NCBI RefSeq assembly: GCF_023856365.1
Contig: NC_064537.1
Coordinates: 11,657,072-11,721,071 of the forward strand
Origin: Brienomyrus brachyistius
Taxonomy: Eukaryota > Chordata > Actinopteri > Osteoglossiformes > Mormyridae
Length of the DNA stretch: 64,000 bases
Direction of reading: 5' to 3'
Positions 1 to 10,101 of this stretch are shown in pieces. A program made the position numbers and the translations under genes. Below the pieces are notes generated by a model. The model was not told the DNA's origin, ran no database searches, and saw only the letters and a program-made list of their open reading frames with translations. Within the stretch, counting starts at the first letter, position 1; every line of letters starts with the position of its first letter.

Positions 1-1292
1 TTTGATTACGAGTGCGCTTCCCTAACCATGTAAGCCACCACTGCCCCCAATTAATTGCCGATGAACAGGTATTGGCTTTTATAACTCCGAATAAATGGCA
101 AGTAATGCAGAGACAGAAGACTGATCCATCGACTTTATTAAAAGTGCCATCGTTGTATAGTTTACTCACCATTGGGCAGACCGCAACTCCTCTGTCAGTA
201 ACACGTGCAGTAGGACTCTATAGCAGGGGCAACCAACCGGTTCATTGCGACCGTCTAGTCATGGTGTGTTTCCAGTTCGATTGATCATGAGATCATTAAT
301 GGATAATGCTTTATTTCATTGGTGGACAACTGGTCAATCGCAATGACCCTAGTATATCAAATTCCCCTAGCTGCGAAAAATACCAAGGAACCTCACTGGG
401 TCAGCAGCAAAATATACTGTCGTGATTTGGTAGCTCGCCAGAGCTTCTTGAGATGTTAACAAATCACAGGAAGCATAATCATATGGCCGCACTGGAGGGC
501 CACCATATCTTAATTATTGTGGGATCAACTACATAAAATATAAAATGGGGGGAGGGGGGGGCTTTTTCCCAATGAGGCGCCGTACAGTTTAGTGCAGTTC
601 CATCGCTGAAGGGATGCAGTGCACATCTCGATGCATTGCCAACGATCCAATACATTAAATGTTCGGATTACATATGATTCAACTATTTCTGTGATATGAT
701 ACGATTCACCCCTATTGCGATGCAGTGTGATTCCACACGGTGCGATGCAAAGCATCGCCGGACAAGCTTCCAGCTCGGATGAGACTTGCCTGTGACACTT
801 GTGGAGAACTGGCCACTAACAGCAGTGGAGAAATGGAGATGGGACGTAAAGAGCGCCCTTAAGAAGCTGTTTGGAGAGGGAGAATTAATTTAGACATAAT
901 ATTATTGATCAAAAAGTTTGGTCACATTTCTAAACATTAAAGGAATAGGGACTCTACTGAAAATGATATATTATTGTAACTCTGGCCGTGCGGCGCTTTC
1001 ATCTTGGTAACTGCAGTAGACGGGGCCGGGCAGGCCGTGACCCTCCCACCGTGACCCTCCCATTGTGGCACTCAGTGTTGTGGTTCATTTTGTGGTGTGT
1101 TCAAACCCTCAAATGCTGCAGTATATAGCAGTGTTAATTTTTTTCTGACATTTGACTCTCCCTCTACAACAATGTAAACTCAGACAAGAAGTAGCGGTAA
1201 CATTTAGCATTAGTAAACCTAGTTGACTAGTACTGTTACCGAGTTAGACAGGTTCCATGGCATACAGACCTGAAGTGTGGGCTCATTTTGCC
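1..1292. other. Non-coding 5' flank of unit 1
   Basis: No gene is visible. The first 50 bases are the end of an interspersed repeat seen complete at 26505-26690. The rest is present at high identity at 26690-27940. The few open frames are short, start with unremarkable residues and match no family I recognise. Confidence 0.6.
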
Positions 1293-1298
1293 AAGTAC

Positions 1299-2280
1299 AA
1301 CAACAACAACAAATTTATTTTTATATAGCGCATTATCACAACATTACATTGTCTCAAAGCGCTTTACAGTATCCTCACCCAAAGCCCCCAGTGAGTAAGC
1401 CATAGGCGACAGTGGCAAGGAAAAACTCCCTAGAAGGAAGAAACCTTGAGAGGGACCAGACTCAAAGGGGAAGCCCATCCTCCAGGGGGCGGCAGGGATA
1501 GTCAAATAGAGAGAGGAGAGCAAGGAAGATAAGCCAATGCCGAAGCCAAGTCTTCTTCCAATTGCCAGGCAACCAGAGGTAAGGCAGCGGGTCATACATG
1601 GAAGATCAGAACGGCGAGCTGGATGCAGGGACGTCACTGGTGGTGGTCGGGTGTGCTGGATATCTTGATAGATTGAGGTCTCCAGGCATCACCCCCCAAG
1701 AAGAGTAGGGGAAATAAAATGTACAATTAGGCAAAGTAGAGGAGGCTATTGGCAGTGCTAAAAGCTAGGTGAGTGCAATATGAAGTGCAATGTGCAAGCT
1801 CCGGCAGATATGGCTATGGCAGCATCAGTAGGAGGGAGAGGCAAGTGGGAATGCAGGCATGGGGAGTCCCTGAAATGTCAGCACTCCAGTTCCACAAGAG
1901 ATTGCAAAGCTAGAGTGACAGCACTGACAATCCAGTTCATCCAAAGCCAATGGCACCGATCCCCACCCAGCTCTACACCTCACACTACAGGTCTGACTGG
2001 GAGTGAAGAGTTAGCTAGGGCTAGAACTAGTGTCCCTATACGCTAAACTAAACAGGTGTGTTTTTAGTCTGGACTTGAATATTGAGAGTGAACCTGAAAC
2101 CCGCACATCCGGTGGAAGACCATTCCACAGCTGAGGAGCTCTATAGGAGAAAGCTCTGCAGCCTGCCGTAGCTCTTTCTACCCTAGGCACTAACAGATAT
2201 CCCATGGCTTGAGAGCGAAGCAAGCGTGGAGGGTTGTATGTGGTCAGCAGTTCACTGTACTGTTCACTGTTCACTGTACA
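1299..2280 (-). mobile_element. 5'-truncated non-LTR retrotransposon (L2/CR1/Rex1-like)
   Basis: The insert is flanked by 6-bp direct repeats AAGTAC at 1293-1298 and 2281-2286. It is absent from unit 2, where the uninterrupted site reads CCAAGTACTTTTT near 27935-27947. On the minus strand a short frame (2274-2011) encodes what looks like the C-terminal tail of a fish LINE reverse transcriptase, including the motifs APQLWNGLP and FKSRLKTHLFS. After the stop comes about 700 bp of 3' UTR ending in a (TTG)n tail at 1299. The 5' truncation is typical of target-primed reverse transcription. The exact clade is uncertain. Confidence 0.8.
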
Positions 2281-2340
2281 AAGTACTTTTTCAAATTTTT
2301 TTTACCGATATAGGCCGATGTTAATTACTTTTCTCAGATT

Positions 2341-2537
2341 GCTCTAAGGCAGGGGTAGTGAACCTGATCCATGGAGAGCCGGTGTGGGTTTTTGGGATGC
2401 CCTCTCAGTCAGCCAATAATAAAGCAGCGATTCTCAACTCCAGTTCTTGGAATCCACTGTTATTGGCTGATTGAGAGGCCATCCCAAAAACCCGCACCGG
2501 CCCTCCATGGATCAGGTTCCCTACCCCTGCTCTAAGA
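2341..2537. mobile_element. Palindromic MITE (unit 1 copy)
   Basis: The left arm starts GCTCTAAGGCAGGGGTAG and the right arm ends CTACCCCTGCTCTAAG. The arms pair over most of their length around a short centre. This is a non-autonomous DNA transposon structure with no ORF. The same element sits at 27995-28192, so it predates the duplication. Confidence 0.7.
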
Positions 2538-3166
2538 GTAGTGCTATGATATTGGACGTTACAGGGGTTGTGAATGTAAATACAGATCCCACTGTACTGA
2601 TTGTATAAAAAACTTTTTAAAACTCAGATTACGCATTTAGTGCTGTGACATTTACACTATGACAGTTTTCGTAAAAATAAAGGCCTGCACTAGCAGGTTC
2701 AAACCCCTGGAGCTGCTCCCTCCTCCGATGCTGGACATGCTAACATCAGCAGAACAAGTCCAGCAGGGCTTTGAGCTCGTTCCGTTCCTCAGCCATCAGG
2801 TTCCTGCTGCTACTCTGTCCCAACTCCTGGACAGCTTGCCTTTGTCACTGGTGTTCTTTAACAGAGTGCTGCGGGCTGCTCCCTTCCCACTACATATGGG
2901 CGCCTTCATCCTCCACCGCTGGCCACCGCTGGCCACCACTGTCACACTGAGGCAGGCAGCTGCTCCCAGCACATCCATAGTGGCCCTGCAAATCCAGACC
3001 GATGATTCAAATCTCCTGCAAGACGACCTGCTTGGTCAGCTGGACTCGTAGCTGGACAGCCAGATCTTCCAGTATGGCACTGGGAAATTGTGGGTGGCTC
3101 CTCCATGCAACTCCCAGGGTCTCGCTGTCCCCCTTCTGCTGGTTCGCCAGTTCTGCCCCCTCTACC
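2538..3166. other. Degenerate coding-like remnant interrupted by the LTR element
   Basis: This GC-rich stretch continues after the LTR element at 11103-11260 and is uninterrupted in unit 2 at about 28300-29000. Several frames are open for 60-130 codons on both strands, but none is consistently conserved between the copies (an 18-bp and other indels shift frame). No family was recognised. It is probably an old mobile-element or pseudogene fragment. Confidence 0.4.
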
Positions 3167-3170
3167 TCTG

Positions 3171-4111
3171 TGTAGCGCCCCCGTCGGCCCTCTATGGGGT
3201 CGTACACTGCATTAACACTAACCGGGGGGCCCTGGTTTCGTTCGTCCTCTCCTTTCCTTATGCGTTGCGATCTAATCAGAGCCTGTGCTAAGCCAGCATA
3301 GGCTAAGTTCGGTGCAATCTTCTTCTCCGCAATACACAATGACGCAGTTAACTTTAAAACATTTACTAAATTACACTAATCGACACCAAACATAATACAT
3401 TCAAATATATTCAAAAACAACAACAAATATACAATAACCCTCAGTCCGGTAGTCCATCAAACACTTAAATATGAAGAAAATTAAAGCAAAAGATCGTGGC
3501 AGGCCTGGTTGATGCTTGAGTCCGTAGTGACCACAAACGGAAAAATGGCCGCTTCACTCTGAAGAGCAAAAACAAAATAAATAAAATAATATGCCTACCA
3601 GTCCACCCAATTTCAGGCGTGCTCCAAATCCTGGAGTAAGCAATATTTTTCTTTCGTCCCACAGTCTTTCCCTCCTGTAGGGCGAATTTATTCTTCCTCT
3701 CCGAAGCGCTGTGCTGGTGATTCGCCGCTGTCCGCAGCTTATGGCGAGCCCCTCGCAAGACGAGCAGTCCTGCGACTCCCGCTCCAGCCGGCTTCTCTCT
3801 CTTCACTGGGTACGCTGTTGTTTCTTACCGCTCCACGGCTTGAAAACAGTCGCTCACAAGACGAGCAGTCTTGTCCGCTTCTCTCTTCCCCGCCAGCGTC
3901 TCCTCTTTCCCGCCAGCGTCTCCTCTTTCCCGCCAGCGTCTCCTCTCCCGCCCCTTTTCCCGATTGGTGGACATAACAGTACCCAATTAAAGTAAACGGA
4001 AACAGAATACAAAACAACATATGCGGTGCCTGCATCAGCGCAGCACGCATATCATGTTCCATTCATACTCCGCAGAATAAAATAAAAAAAAGAATCGAAC
4101 CCCGGATTACA
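3171..4111 (-). repeat. 3' LTR of the Ty3/gypsy element
   Basis: This 941-bp LTR matches 10102-11102 apart from two substitutions I could find by eye (in the segments near 3694 and 3849). It also has three instead of six copies of a 20-bp tandem repeat at 3892-3951. It is the downstream LTR in the element's sense orientation. Confidence 0.95.
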
Positions 4112-4128
4112 CTCTCCCCCCCCTTTTT
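4112..4128 (-). promoter_or_regulatory. Polypurine tract of the LTR element
   Basis: In sense the 17 bases just before the 3' LTR are purine only: AAAAAGGGGGGGGAGAG. This is the expected plus-strand primer of LTR retroelements. Confidence 0.85.
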
Positions 4129-4183
4129 AATGGTCTTCATGTCCCTATGAGACCTCAATAGCCTATATCTCACTAAACCAGTT

Positions 4184-7100
4184 TCACATAATCTTAACTA
4201 CTACCCCCCTATGAACTATGGTCAACGGTTGGTCTCTGGGGTTTCCAGCTTCATCATATGTCAATCTAATGACCGGCTTAATGGTTCGTTTGGAAACCGG
4301 GTTCACAACTGAACAAGGTAAATGCTCATCCTCACCCTCCACTTCTTCAGTTTCTTCTACAGAGCCCTCTACCTCTACAACTGTCCTCTCTACCTCATCT
4401 CCCATACTCGTTTCTACACTGAGCTCATTGTTATCCTCTACAGTTTCCACAGGCTCCACAATTCTTTTTTCAAACTCCGGCTTGGGGTGTTGCTTGCATC
4501 TTACATTCCTCCAACATGGTTCAACCTCATCCTCCGACTCACTAGTCTCCCCAGCCAAGAAACCCTGCGTACTCTGATGTTCTGAGTCTCGCTTTCCCTC
4601 CAACTCGTCCTTCTGCTGGTTACGAGTCCGAGGCCCTCGCCCTAGAAACTCGACATCCTTTTCATCAGGCATTCTAACCATGTACCCAATAGGCAGCAAG
4701 TGGTTTCGGTGAATAGTCTGCACTTTCCCCATGCCACTCTCTGGCTTTATCCGATACACAGGAATATCAGGGATCTTCTCCACTACCACATAAGGCGACG
4801 GATTCCACCGGCTATGCAGTTTTCTTTTGCCTCTCAACCCCAAGTTTTCCATAAGCACCCTATCACCCTTTTCTACAACCTGATGGCGCAACACTTTATC
4901 ATGTGCCCTCTTATTCCTTAAATGCACTTTGGTAGCAGCCTTGGCAGCCAACTGAAAAGCACTCTGCAGATCCTTCTTTAACTCCTCCACATAACGAGAA
5001 TGACTCTGCCCCCTATGTCCATATGATCCAAAACACACATCGACCGGCAGCCTGGCTTCTCGACCAAACATCAGATAGTAGGGAGAAAACCCTGTGGCAT
5101 CATTCGTTGTGCTATTATAAGCATGCACAAGTTGATTCACATGTTGACTCCAGTGCCTTCTATGAGCTAATGTCAATGTCCCTAACATTGATAGCAAAGT
5201 TCGGTTAAAACGCTCAGGCTGCGGATCCCCCTGTGGGTGGTATGGTGTTGTTCGTGACTTACGAATCCCCAAAGATCTCAACAGCTCCCGAATCACTCTA
5301 CTTTCAAAGTCACGACCTTGATCTGAGTGAATTCGTGCCGGCAGCCCGTAGTGCACGAAAAACTTTTCCACCAATACCTTAGCCACTGTGATAGCCTTCT
5401 GATTTTTGGTGGGATAAGCCTGAGCATAGCGGCTAAAGTGATCAGTGACAACTAATATGTTAGCAAACCCCTTTGCATCAGGATCAAGTGATAGAAAATC
5501 AATGCAGACTAACTCCATGGGACCACCTGAAACGATCTGATGTAGGGGAGCTGCACGGGTGTAAGGGCTCTTCCAGGCAACACATCTCCCACAATTTTTT
5601 ATATATTGTTCTACCGTCTGGGCCAGTTTTGGCCAGTAGAACCGATTCCTGACTAAATCCACAGTTCTGTCTATACCCAAATGTCCCATGTCATCATGTA
5701 ATGCCCGGACCACAAGCATTCTGAACTTTTCAGGCAATAACAGCTGACATATCTCTTTCCCAGACACAGTCTGAGTGACTCTAAATAATAGACCATCCTT
5801 TACCTTCAACCTTCCCCTTTCACGCTTAAAAAGTAAAATCTCTGGATGAGCTTTGTTTAAATCGGAAGGCCACTGACCTGTACTCACAAACTCCTCTACC
5901 ACCCTCAGAACACCATCCTCCAATTGGGCCTTCTTAAGGTCCTCTTGTGTAAACTGTTCTAGCTGGCCTAAGTCAAGATGGGTGGCACAGGAATAAAGGT
6001 TGGGAACACCCTCTCCTGGAATTCCCAACTTCTCTGCCAAACAAACAGGATTCTCAGGTAACTTGCGTACCTCCACATGGTCACAAATAGCTTTTACCTC
6101 ACCCCTGGAAAGATTCCTCCAAGACCTGTCCTCTTCCCCTGCCCCATTTCGAGACAGCAAATCGGCATCCGTATTTCTCTTTCCCGGGCGGTACTTTATT
6201 TCGAAATCATATGTGGCGAGGGCAGCTAACCATCTATGACCAGTAGCATTAAGTTTTGCTGTGGTCAAAACATAAGTAAGTGGGTTGTTATCAGTCATTA
6301 CTGTGAATCTCACACCATACAGGTAATTGTGGAACTTATCCACAACTGCCCACTTCAGTGCCAAGAATTCCAGCTGATGGATATGGTATCTTTTCTCAGC
6401 TGCATTCAGCCCTCTGCTGGCAAAAGCAACCGGCCTCAGTCCTCCAGGGTACTCCTGATTCAACACTGCCCCTAACCCATTTAGGCTGGCATCTATATGC
6501 AACACGTATGGTTTTCTGGGGTCTGCAAAAGCAAGTACAGGCGCGTGAGTAAGGCGGGAAATCGCCTCTTGGAATGCCTGAGTACAACCATCGGTCCATC
6601 TGACACCAAATGGCTCTGACTCCTTGTAGTAGGACTGGTCACACATAGCTTTTTGCTTTCTTCCCATTTGTGTGGGAGGATACCCCTTAGTGAGGTCTGT
6701 TAAAGGTTTAATGATGGAGGAGTAGTTTGCGATAAATCTGCGGTAATAGCCGCAAAAACCCAAAAACGACCTCAGCGTTTTTAGATCGGTTGGTTGTGGC
6801 CATGAGGTGACAGCCTCCACTTTTGCAGGGTCAGTAGCAATACCATCCGCGGAGACTATATGCCCCACATACCTAACTTTAGGTTGGCAGAACTGACACT
6901 TATCCAATGAGATTTTCAATCCTACCTCCTCTAAACGGTCCAACACCTTCAGAAGCCTCTCCTCATGCTCCTCCAAAGTTGCTCCAAACACTATTAAATC
7001 ATCCAAGTACACCAAAACCTGGAGAAGGTTCATGTCCCCTACAGCCTTTTCCATCAATCTTTGGAATGTCGCCGGGGCTCCCGTGACCCCCTGTGGCATC

Positions 7101-8830
7101 CGCTCGAATTGGTAAAACCCTAAGGGACAGATGAACGCCGTCTTCTCCTTATCCTCTTCCGCCATGGCTATTTGGTAGTAGCCACTGCGAAGGTCTAACA
7201 CTGAAAACCACCGGCTCCCTGCCAGACAATCCAGTGCGTCTTCAATACGAGGAGTAGTGTACTGGTCCGGTATTGTCTTACGGTTAAGAGTTCTATAATC
7301 GACACACATCCGTACACTGCCATTCTTTTTCCTGGCTATCACTATAGGTGACGCATAAGGGCTCCGTGATTCTTTAATTATCCCTGCCCCCAAGAGGTCG
7401 GTCAGATGCCTACGTACGTCTTCAATGTCAGCAGGGGCCAAACGTCGGGACCTCTCTCGAAAAGGTCGGGAATCCGATAAGCGAATTTGATGGGTTACAC
7501 CACTTGCTAGCCCAACCTCCCATTCCTGTACAGAAAACACCTGCCGTCTTTCAGACAACTTTAATCTAAGCCTCTCTTTCCATTCAGAAGGAATGGGAGA
7601 GTCTCCAAAATCAATAAGATTGGGATCCATTTCTCTCAAACCCTTTGCTCTAACAGGAGAAGCAGCTATATCTGCTTCATGCACTATTCCCAATGGTGTA
7701 CCTTCCGGTATCGTAACCTCCTTCTTGGTTTCATTCTGCAGTAGAACCGAGAAACTACTTCCCTTTACAGCCGAAACTGGGGCAACAATGGGTTGCAGAA
7801 GTATTCCTTGAGGCAAAGGTATAGAATCACAAGCCTCAGTCAACAGCAAGCCCTTGGACACTGGTTGACAAAAATCTAGGTGGCACAATGCACAACAACT
7901 CTCTTGAGGTGGTATAGCTAACGGACCGGGCCCCGTCCATCTCACTTGACCTATCACATCATCTGAACCACGCAACGCAGGGGCACATGCATCAGTCGTA
8001 CCGGTGGCCCTCAAAACACGCGTCAACACTGCACCCTGTGCTCCCTGACACAAAGAAGTGAGCCTCTGAAACAAACTGGCGTTAGTCCCTAAGATTACTG
8101 GAGTCTGATCTGGGGTAATTGGACCCGGGCAAATCAGTGCCAGAACAGACAATGTCTCAGGAGCACCTGTAAACTCTTTTGGGAACTGAACCTCCACCAC
8201 CACATAGCCTTTGTATGGATAACTGGCTTCACTAAGGCCCCATATGGCTAAACCAGATACAGGGTGGATGGGGACATTAGACAAGTACTGTGCATACCAC
8301 TTCTCAAAGATAATAGTTACCTGTGACCCACTATCCAACAGTGCTGCACACGAATGACCATTAATCCTAAGCTGCACTGTAGATACAGGCCCTACTAAAC
8401 CTTTTGGCACAGAATTTACTGACTTGAACTGTATGGCTTGTTTTTTTACAGAACAATGCAATGCCTCGTTCCCAGATTCTCGGTCACTATTACTATGTTT
8501 CTCCCTGGCTCTACGCAGTGAAGCTATCAGTTTTTTTATGACTTCCTTATCATTTTCTGGATACATGCACTTTCTAGCTATATGCCCGTTTCCTCCACAA
8601 CGGTAACAGAAACGGTCAGCCTCTCTCATGCCATATGTCTTGTAAGAAGATGGTGAACTGCCTTCGGTTGAAATCGGTTTCACAGCACTAGCCAAAACCG
8701 ATCGTCCCCCGTCCTCTTCTAATGTCCTTACTTTCTGTTTAAGCCTACTAACTCTCTTCTGCAGTGCAACAACATCTGACCTGTCCATATCCACAGATAA
8801 TGGTTCCAAAGGTAAAATTTGTGTTTCCAC
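4184..8830 (-). CDS. pol: Pol polyprotein (protease, RT, RNase H, integrase)
   Basis: The frame is 1548 codons. Domains in order: CCHC zinc knuckle (C75, C78, H83, C88); aspartic protease with LLDSGS (D166); Ty3-type RT with LDLRSGYYQI (D546) and YLDD (608-611); RNase H (D780, E821, D847, then DADLLSR near 888-894); integrase HHCC zinc finger (H1045, H1050, C1080, C1083) and DDE core D1111, D1170, E1206 with exactly 35 residues between the last two. A lysine- and acid-rich tail follows. No stop interrupts it. The listed start is a GTG; the frame is open only about eight codons further, back to a TAA, and its first ATG is 15 codons in. It is probably made as a Gag-Pol fusion by -1 frameshifting rather than from its own start. 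Confidence 0.93.
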   Translation of the reverse strand: METQILPLEPLSVDMDRSDVVALQKRVSRLKQKVRTLEEDGGRSVLASAVKPISTEGSSPSSYKTYGMREADRFCYRCGGNGHIARKCMYPENDKEVIKKLIASLRRAREKHSNSDRESGNEALHCSVKKQAIQFKSVNSVPKGLVGPVSTVQLRINGHSCAALLDSGSQVTIIFEKWYAQYLSNVPIHPVSGLAIWGLSEASYPYKGYVVVEVQFPKEFTGAPETLSVLALICPGPITPDQTPVILGTNASLFQRLTSLCQGAQGAVLTRVLRATGTTDACAPALRGSDDVIGQVRWTGPGPLAIPPQESCCALCHLDFCQPVSKGLLLTEACDSIPLPQGILLQPIVAPVSAVKGSSFSVLLQNETKKEVTIPEGTPLGIVHEADIAASPVRAKGLREMDPNLIDFGDSPIPSEWKERLRLKLSERRQVFSVQEWEVGLASGVTHQIRLSDSRPFRERSRRLAPADIEDVRRHLTDLLGAGIIKESRSPYASPIVIARKKNGSVRMCVDYRTLNRKTIPDQYTTPRIEDALDCLAGSRWFSVLDLRSGYYQIAMAEEDKEKTAFICPLGFYQFERMPQGVTGAPATFQRLMEKAVGDMNLLQVLVYLDDLIVFGATLEEHEERLLKVLDRLEEVGLKISLDKCQFCQPKVRYVGHIVSADGIATDPAKVEAVTSWPQPTDLKTLRSFLGFCGYYRRFIANYSSIIKPLTDLTKGYPPTQMGRKQKAMCDQSYYKESEPFGVRWTDGCTQAFQEAISRLTHAPVLAFADPRKPYVLHIDASLNGLGAVLNQEYPGGLRPVAFASRGLNAAEKRYHIHQLEFLALKWAVVDKFHNYLYGVRFTVMTDNNPLTYVLTTAKLNATGHRWLAALATYDFEIKYRPGKRNTDADLLSRNGAGEEDRSWRNLSRGEVKAICDHVEVRKLPENPVCLAEKLGIPGEGVPNLYSCATHLDLGQLEQFTQEDLKKAQLEDGVLRVVEEFVSTGQWPSDLNKAHPEILLFKRERGRLKVKDGLLFRVTQTVSGKEICQLLLPEKFRMLVVRALHDDMGHLGIDRTVDLVRNRFYWPKLAQTVEQYIKNCGRCVAWKSPYTRAAPLHQIVSGGPMELVCIDFLSLDPDAKGFANILVVTDHFSRYAQAYPTKNQKAITVAKVLVEKFFVHYGLPARIHSDQGRDFESRVIRELLRSLGIRKSRTTPYHPQGDPQPERFNRTLLSMLGTLTLAHRRHWSQHVNQLVHAYNSTTNDATGFSPYYLMFGREARLPVDVCFGSYGHRGQSHSRYVEELKKDLQSAFQLAAKAATKVHLRNKRAHDKVLRHQVVEKGDRVLMENLGLRGKRKLHSRWNPSPYVVVEKIPDIPVYRIKPESGMGKVQTIHRNHLLPIGYMVRMPDEKDVEFLGRGPRTRNQQKDELEGKRDSEHQSTQGFLAGETSESEDEVEPCWRNVRCKQHPKPEFEKRIVEPVETVEDNNELSVETSMGDEVERTVVEVEGSVEETEEVEGEDEHLPCSVVNPVSKRTIKPVIRLTYDEAGNPRDQPLTIVHRGVVVKIM

Positions 8831-8835
8831 AGCAT

Positions 8836-10017
8836 CTATCTTGCTATTACTTTAGCCTTCAAGGCCTTTAGATCAGCCTTTAACTCCTGCATCTCAAATC
8901 CTGACACAACAGAATCCTCTTGAGCTCCAACATTACGAACCCTAACACTTACTCGCTGCCGTGACTTTTCATACTCTTCCTCTTCTCGAATCTCGGTAAG
9001 TAAGTCAATAAAAGCAGGGGGGTTATTCCTCCTCTCTTTGAGGCGCAATTGTAATAACAGCAAATCAGCGCCCACTGCTCCTCTGAGTAACTGCTCTACC
9101 CTTACCCTATCCATATCCCTTACCAATATTCCTCCTTTCTTTACCAATTTTGCCAGGAAAGGTTCCAGTCTCCTAAGATAATCTGATAATTTCTCACCAG
9201 ATTTTTGTTGCATAAGACGGAACGCAAAATACAAATCCTCGCCAGATTCTGGTGACCCAAAAGCACTGTTCATAGCTTCCAGGTATTCTTCGGGCTTGGC
9301 TTCAGGTTTACTGAATCTCAGAACCCTGATAATCTCTAAAGCAGGGCCCCTCAAACTTTCCAGTATTCTACGCCTCTTTTCTCTATCAGGACAATCACTC
9401 TCCTCTACCATCAAAGTTGCCTGCTCCAGCCAATACTCCAAGGGTTCCTCCCCTGCAGGAGTGGGAGTGATGCCTGAAAAGACCCTGAGGCGGCGGTAAC
9501 CCTGACCCTCAGACTGACCCTTATAAACCTGTTTTAACAACTCTCCCATTACTTCAAAAAGTGACTCCTCGCTGTCCCTTTTAGAACTACTGGCAGCACA
9601 ATAGCTCCGTAAATCAGCCACCGTTTTCCCTTCAGTCATTAAAAGGTCCTTCAATTTTTCTGTGAACCCACTTGGAGCCATAGGAGCCGGGTTAGCCACT
9701 ACGATTTTCCACACTTGGGCTCCATCAATATATTTAACTTCCCTGGGGGCAGTCGAGAGGTCTATCTCCTCCGAGCATTCGCACAGGACTATCAGGCAAT
9801 CGGCCTCTTTACTGTACGTCTTACCTCTCACTCTCACGCGTCCGCAACCCTGAACGGCTTGAAGTACTTCCTCAATTTGCCGACTGGTAACTTCCTCGTC
9901 TACTCCAACCACTAAGAAGGCATGGTTAGCCTCAAGACCTTCCCCCTGACACCAACGAACAAGCTCGCCCTGAAACGTTAAATATAACTGGGACTCCATT
10001 TGACAAACGCCTGGCAA
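8836..10017 (-). CDS. gag: Gag of the Ty3/gypsy element, PNMA-like
   Basis: This 393-aa protein is the structural (capsid) polyprotein of the retrotransposon. Residues about 1-110 resemble the N-terminal RRM-like region of PNMA (paraneoplastic Ma) proteins. Residues about 190-350 resemble the two-lobed Ty3/PNMA capsid, with the landmarks EPLEYWLEQA, SLRGPALEIIRVLRF and KLSDYLRRLEPFLAKLVKKG. PNMA genes are established domestications of Ty3/gypsy gag, so this copy is a relative of that ancestor still in its element. Gag itself has no zinc knuckle; the CCHC box is in the pol frame. It starts 62 bases after the primer site and ends at TAG 8838-8836, where pol opens in the -1 frame. Confidence 0.88.
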   Translation of the reverse strand: MPGVCQMESQLYLTFQGELVRWCQGEGLEANHAFLVVGVDEEVTSRQIEEVLQAVQGCGRVRVRGKTYSKEADCLIVLCECSEEIDLSTAPREVKYIDGAQVWKIVVANPAPMAPSGFTEKLKDLLMTEGKTVADLRSYCAASSSKRDSEESLFEVMGELLKQVYKGQSEGQGYRRLRVFSGITPTPAGEEPLEYWLEQATLMVEESDCPDREKRRRILESLRGPALEIIRVLRFSKPEAKPEEYLEAMNSAFGSPESGEDLYFAFRLMQQKSGEKLSDYLRRLEPFLAKLVKKGGILVRDMDRVRVEQLLRGAVGADLLLLQLRLKERRNNPPAFIDLLTEIREEEEYEKSRQRVSVRVRNVGAQEDSVVSGFEMQELKADLKALKAKVIAR

Positions 10018-10078
10018 TTTTCTAAAACAGAAGAAGACCGCACCTAACTATCAGTTAATTTTAATAAACACAACGCAG

Positions 10079-10096
10079 ATCCCAGCGGTGCCTCCA
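10079..10096 (-). promoter_or_regulatory. Primer binding site, tRNA-Thr
   Basis: The plus strand reads ATCCCAGCGGTGCCTCCA, the 3' end of a vertebrate tRNA-Thr(AGT) including CCA (18 of 18 as I recall that tRNA). It lies 5 bp inside the 5' LTR. In sense it reads TGGAGGCACCGCTGGGAT and would prime minus-strand DNA synthesis. Confidence 0.85.
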
Positions 10097-10101
10097 ATTT
10101 A

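Noticed and set aside
2659..3051. 130-codon plus-strand frame, partly repeated at 28313-28594
   Set aside because: The frame is broken by small indels between two otherwise near-identical copies and has no recognisable domain. Other frames on both strands are equally open.
3465..4062. Frames of 94-127 codons inside both LTRs
   Set aside because: They are shadows in LTR sequence whose lengths change with the 20-bp repeat number. No domain is seen.
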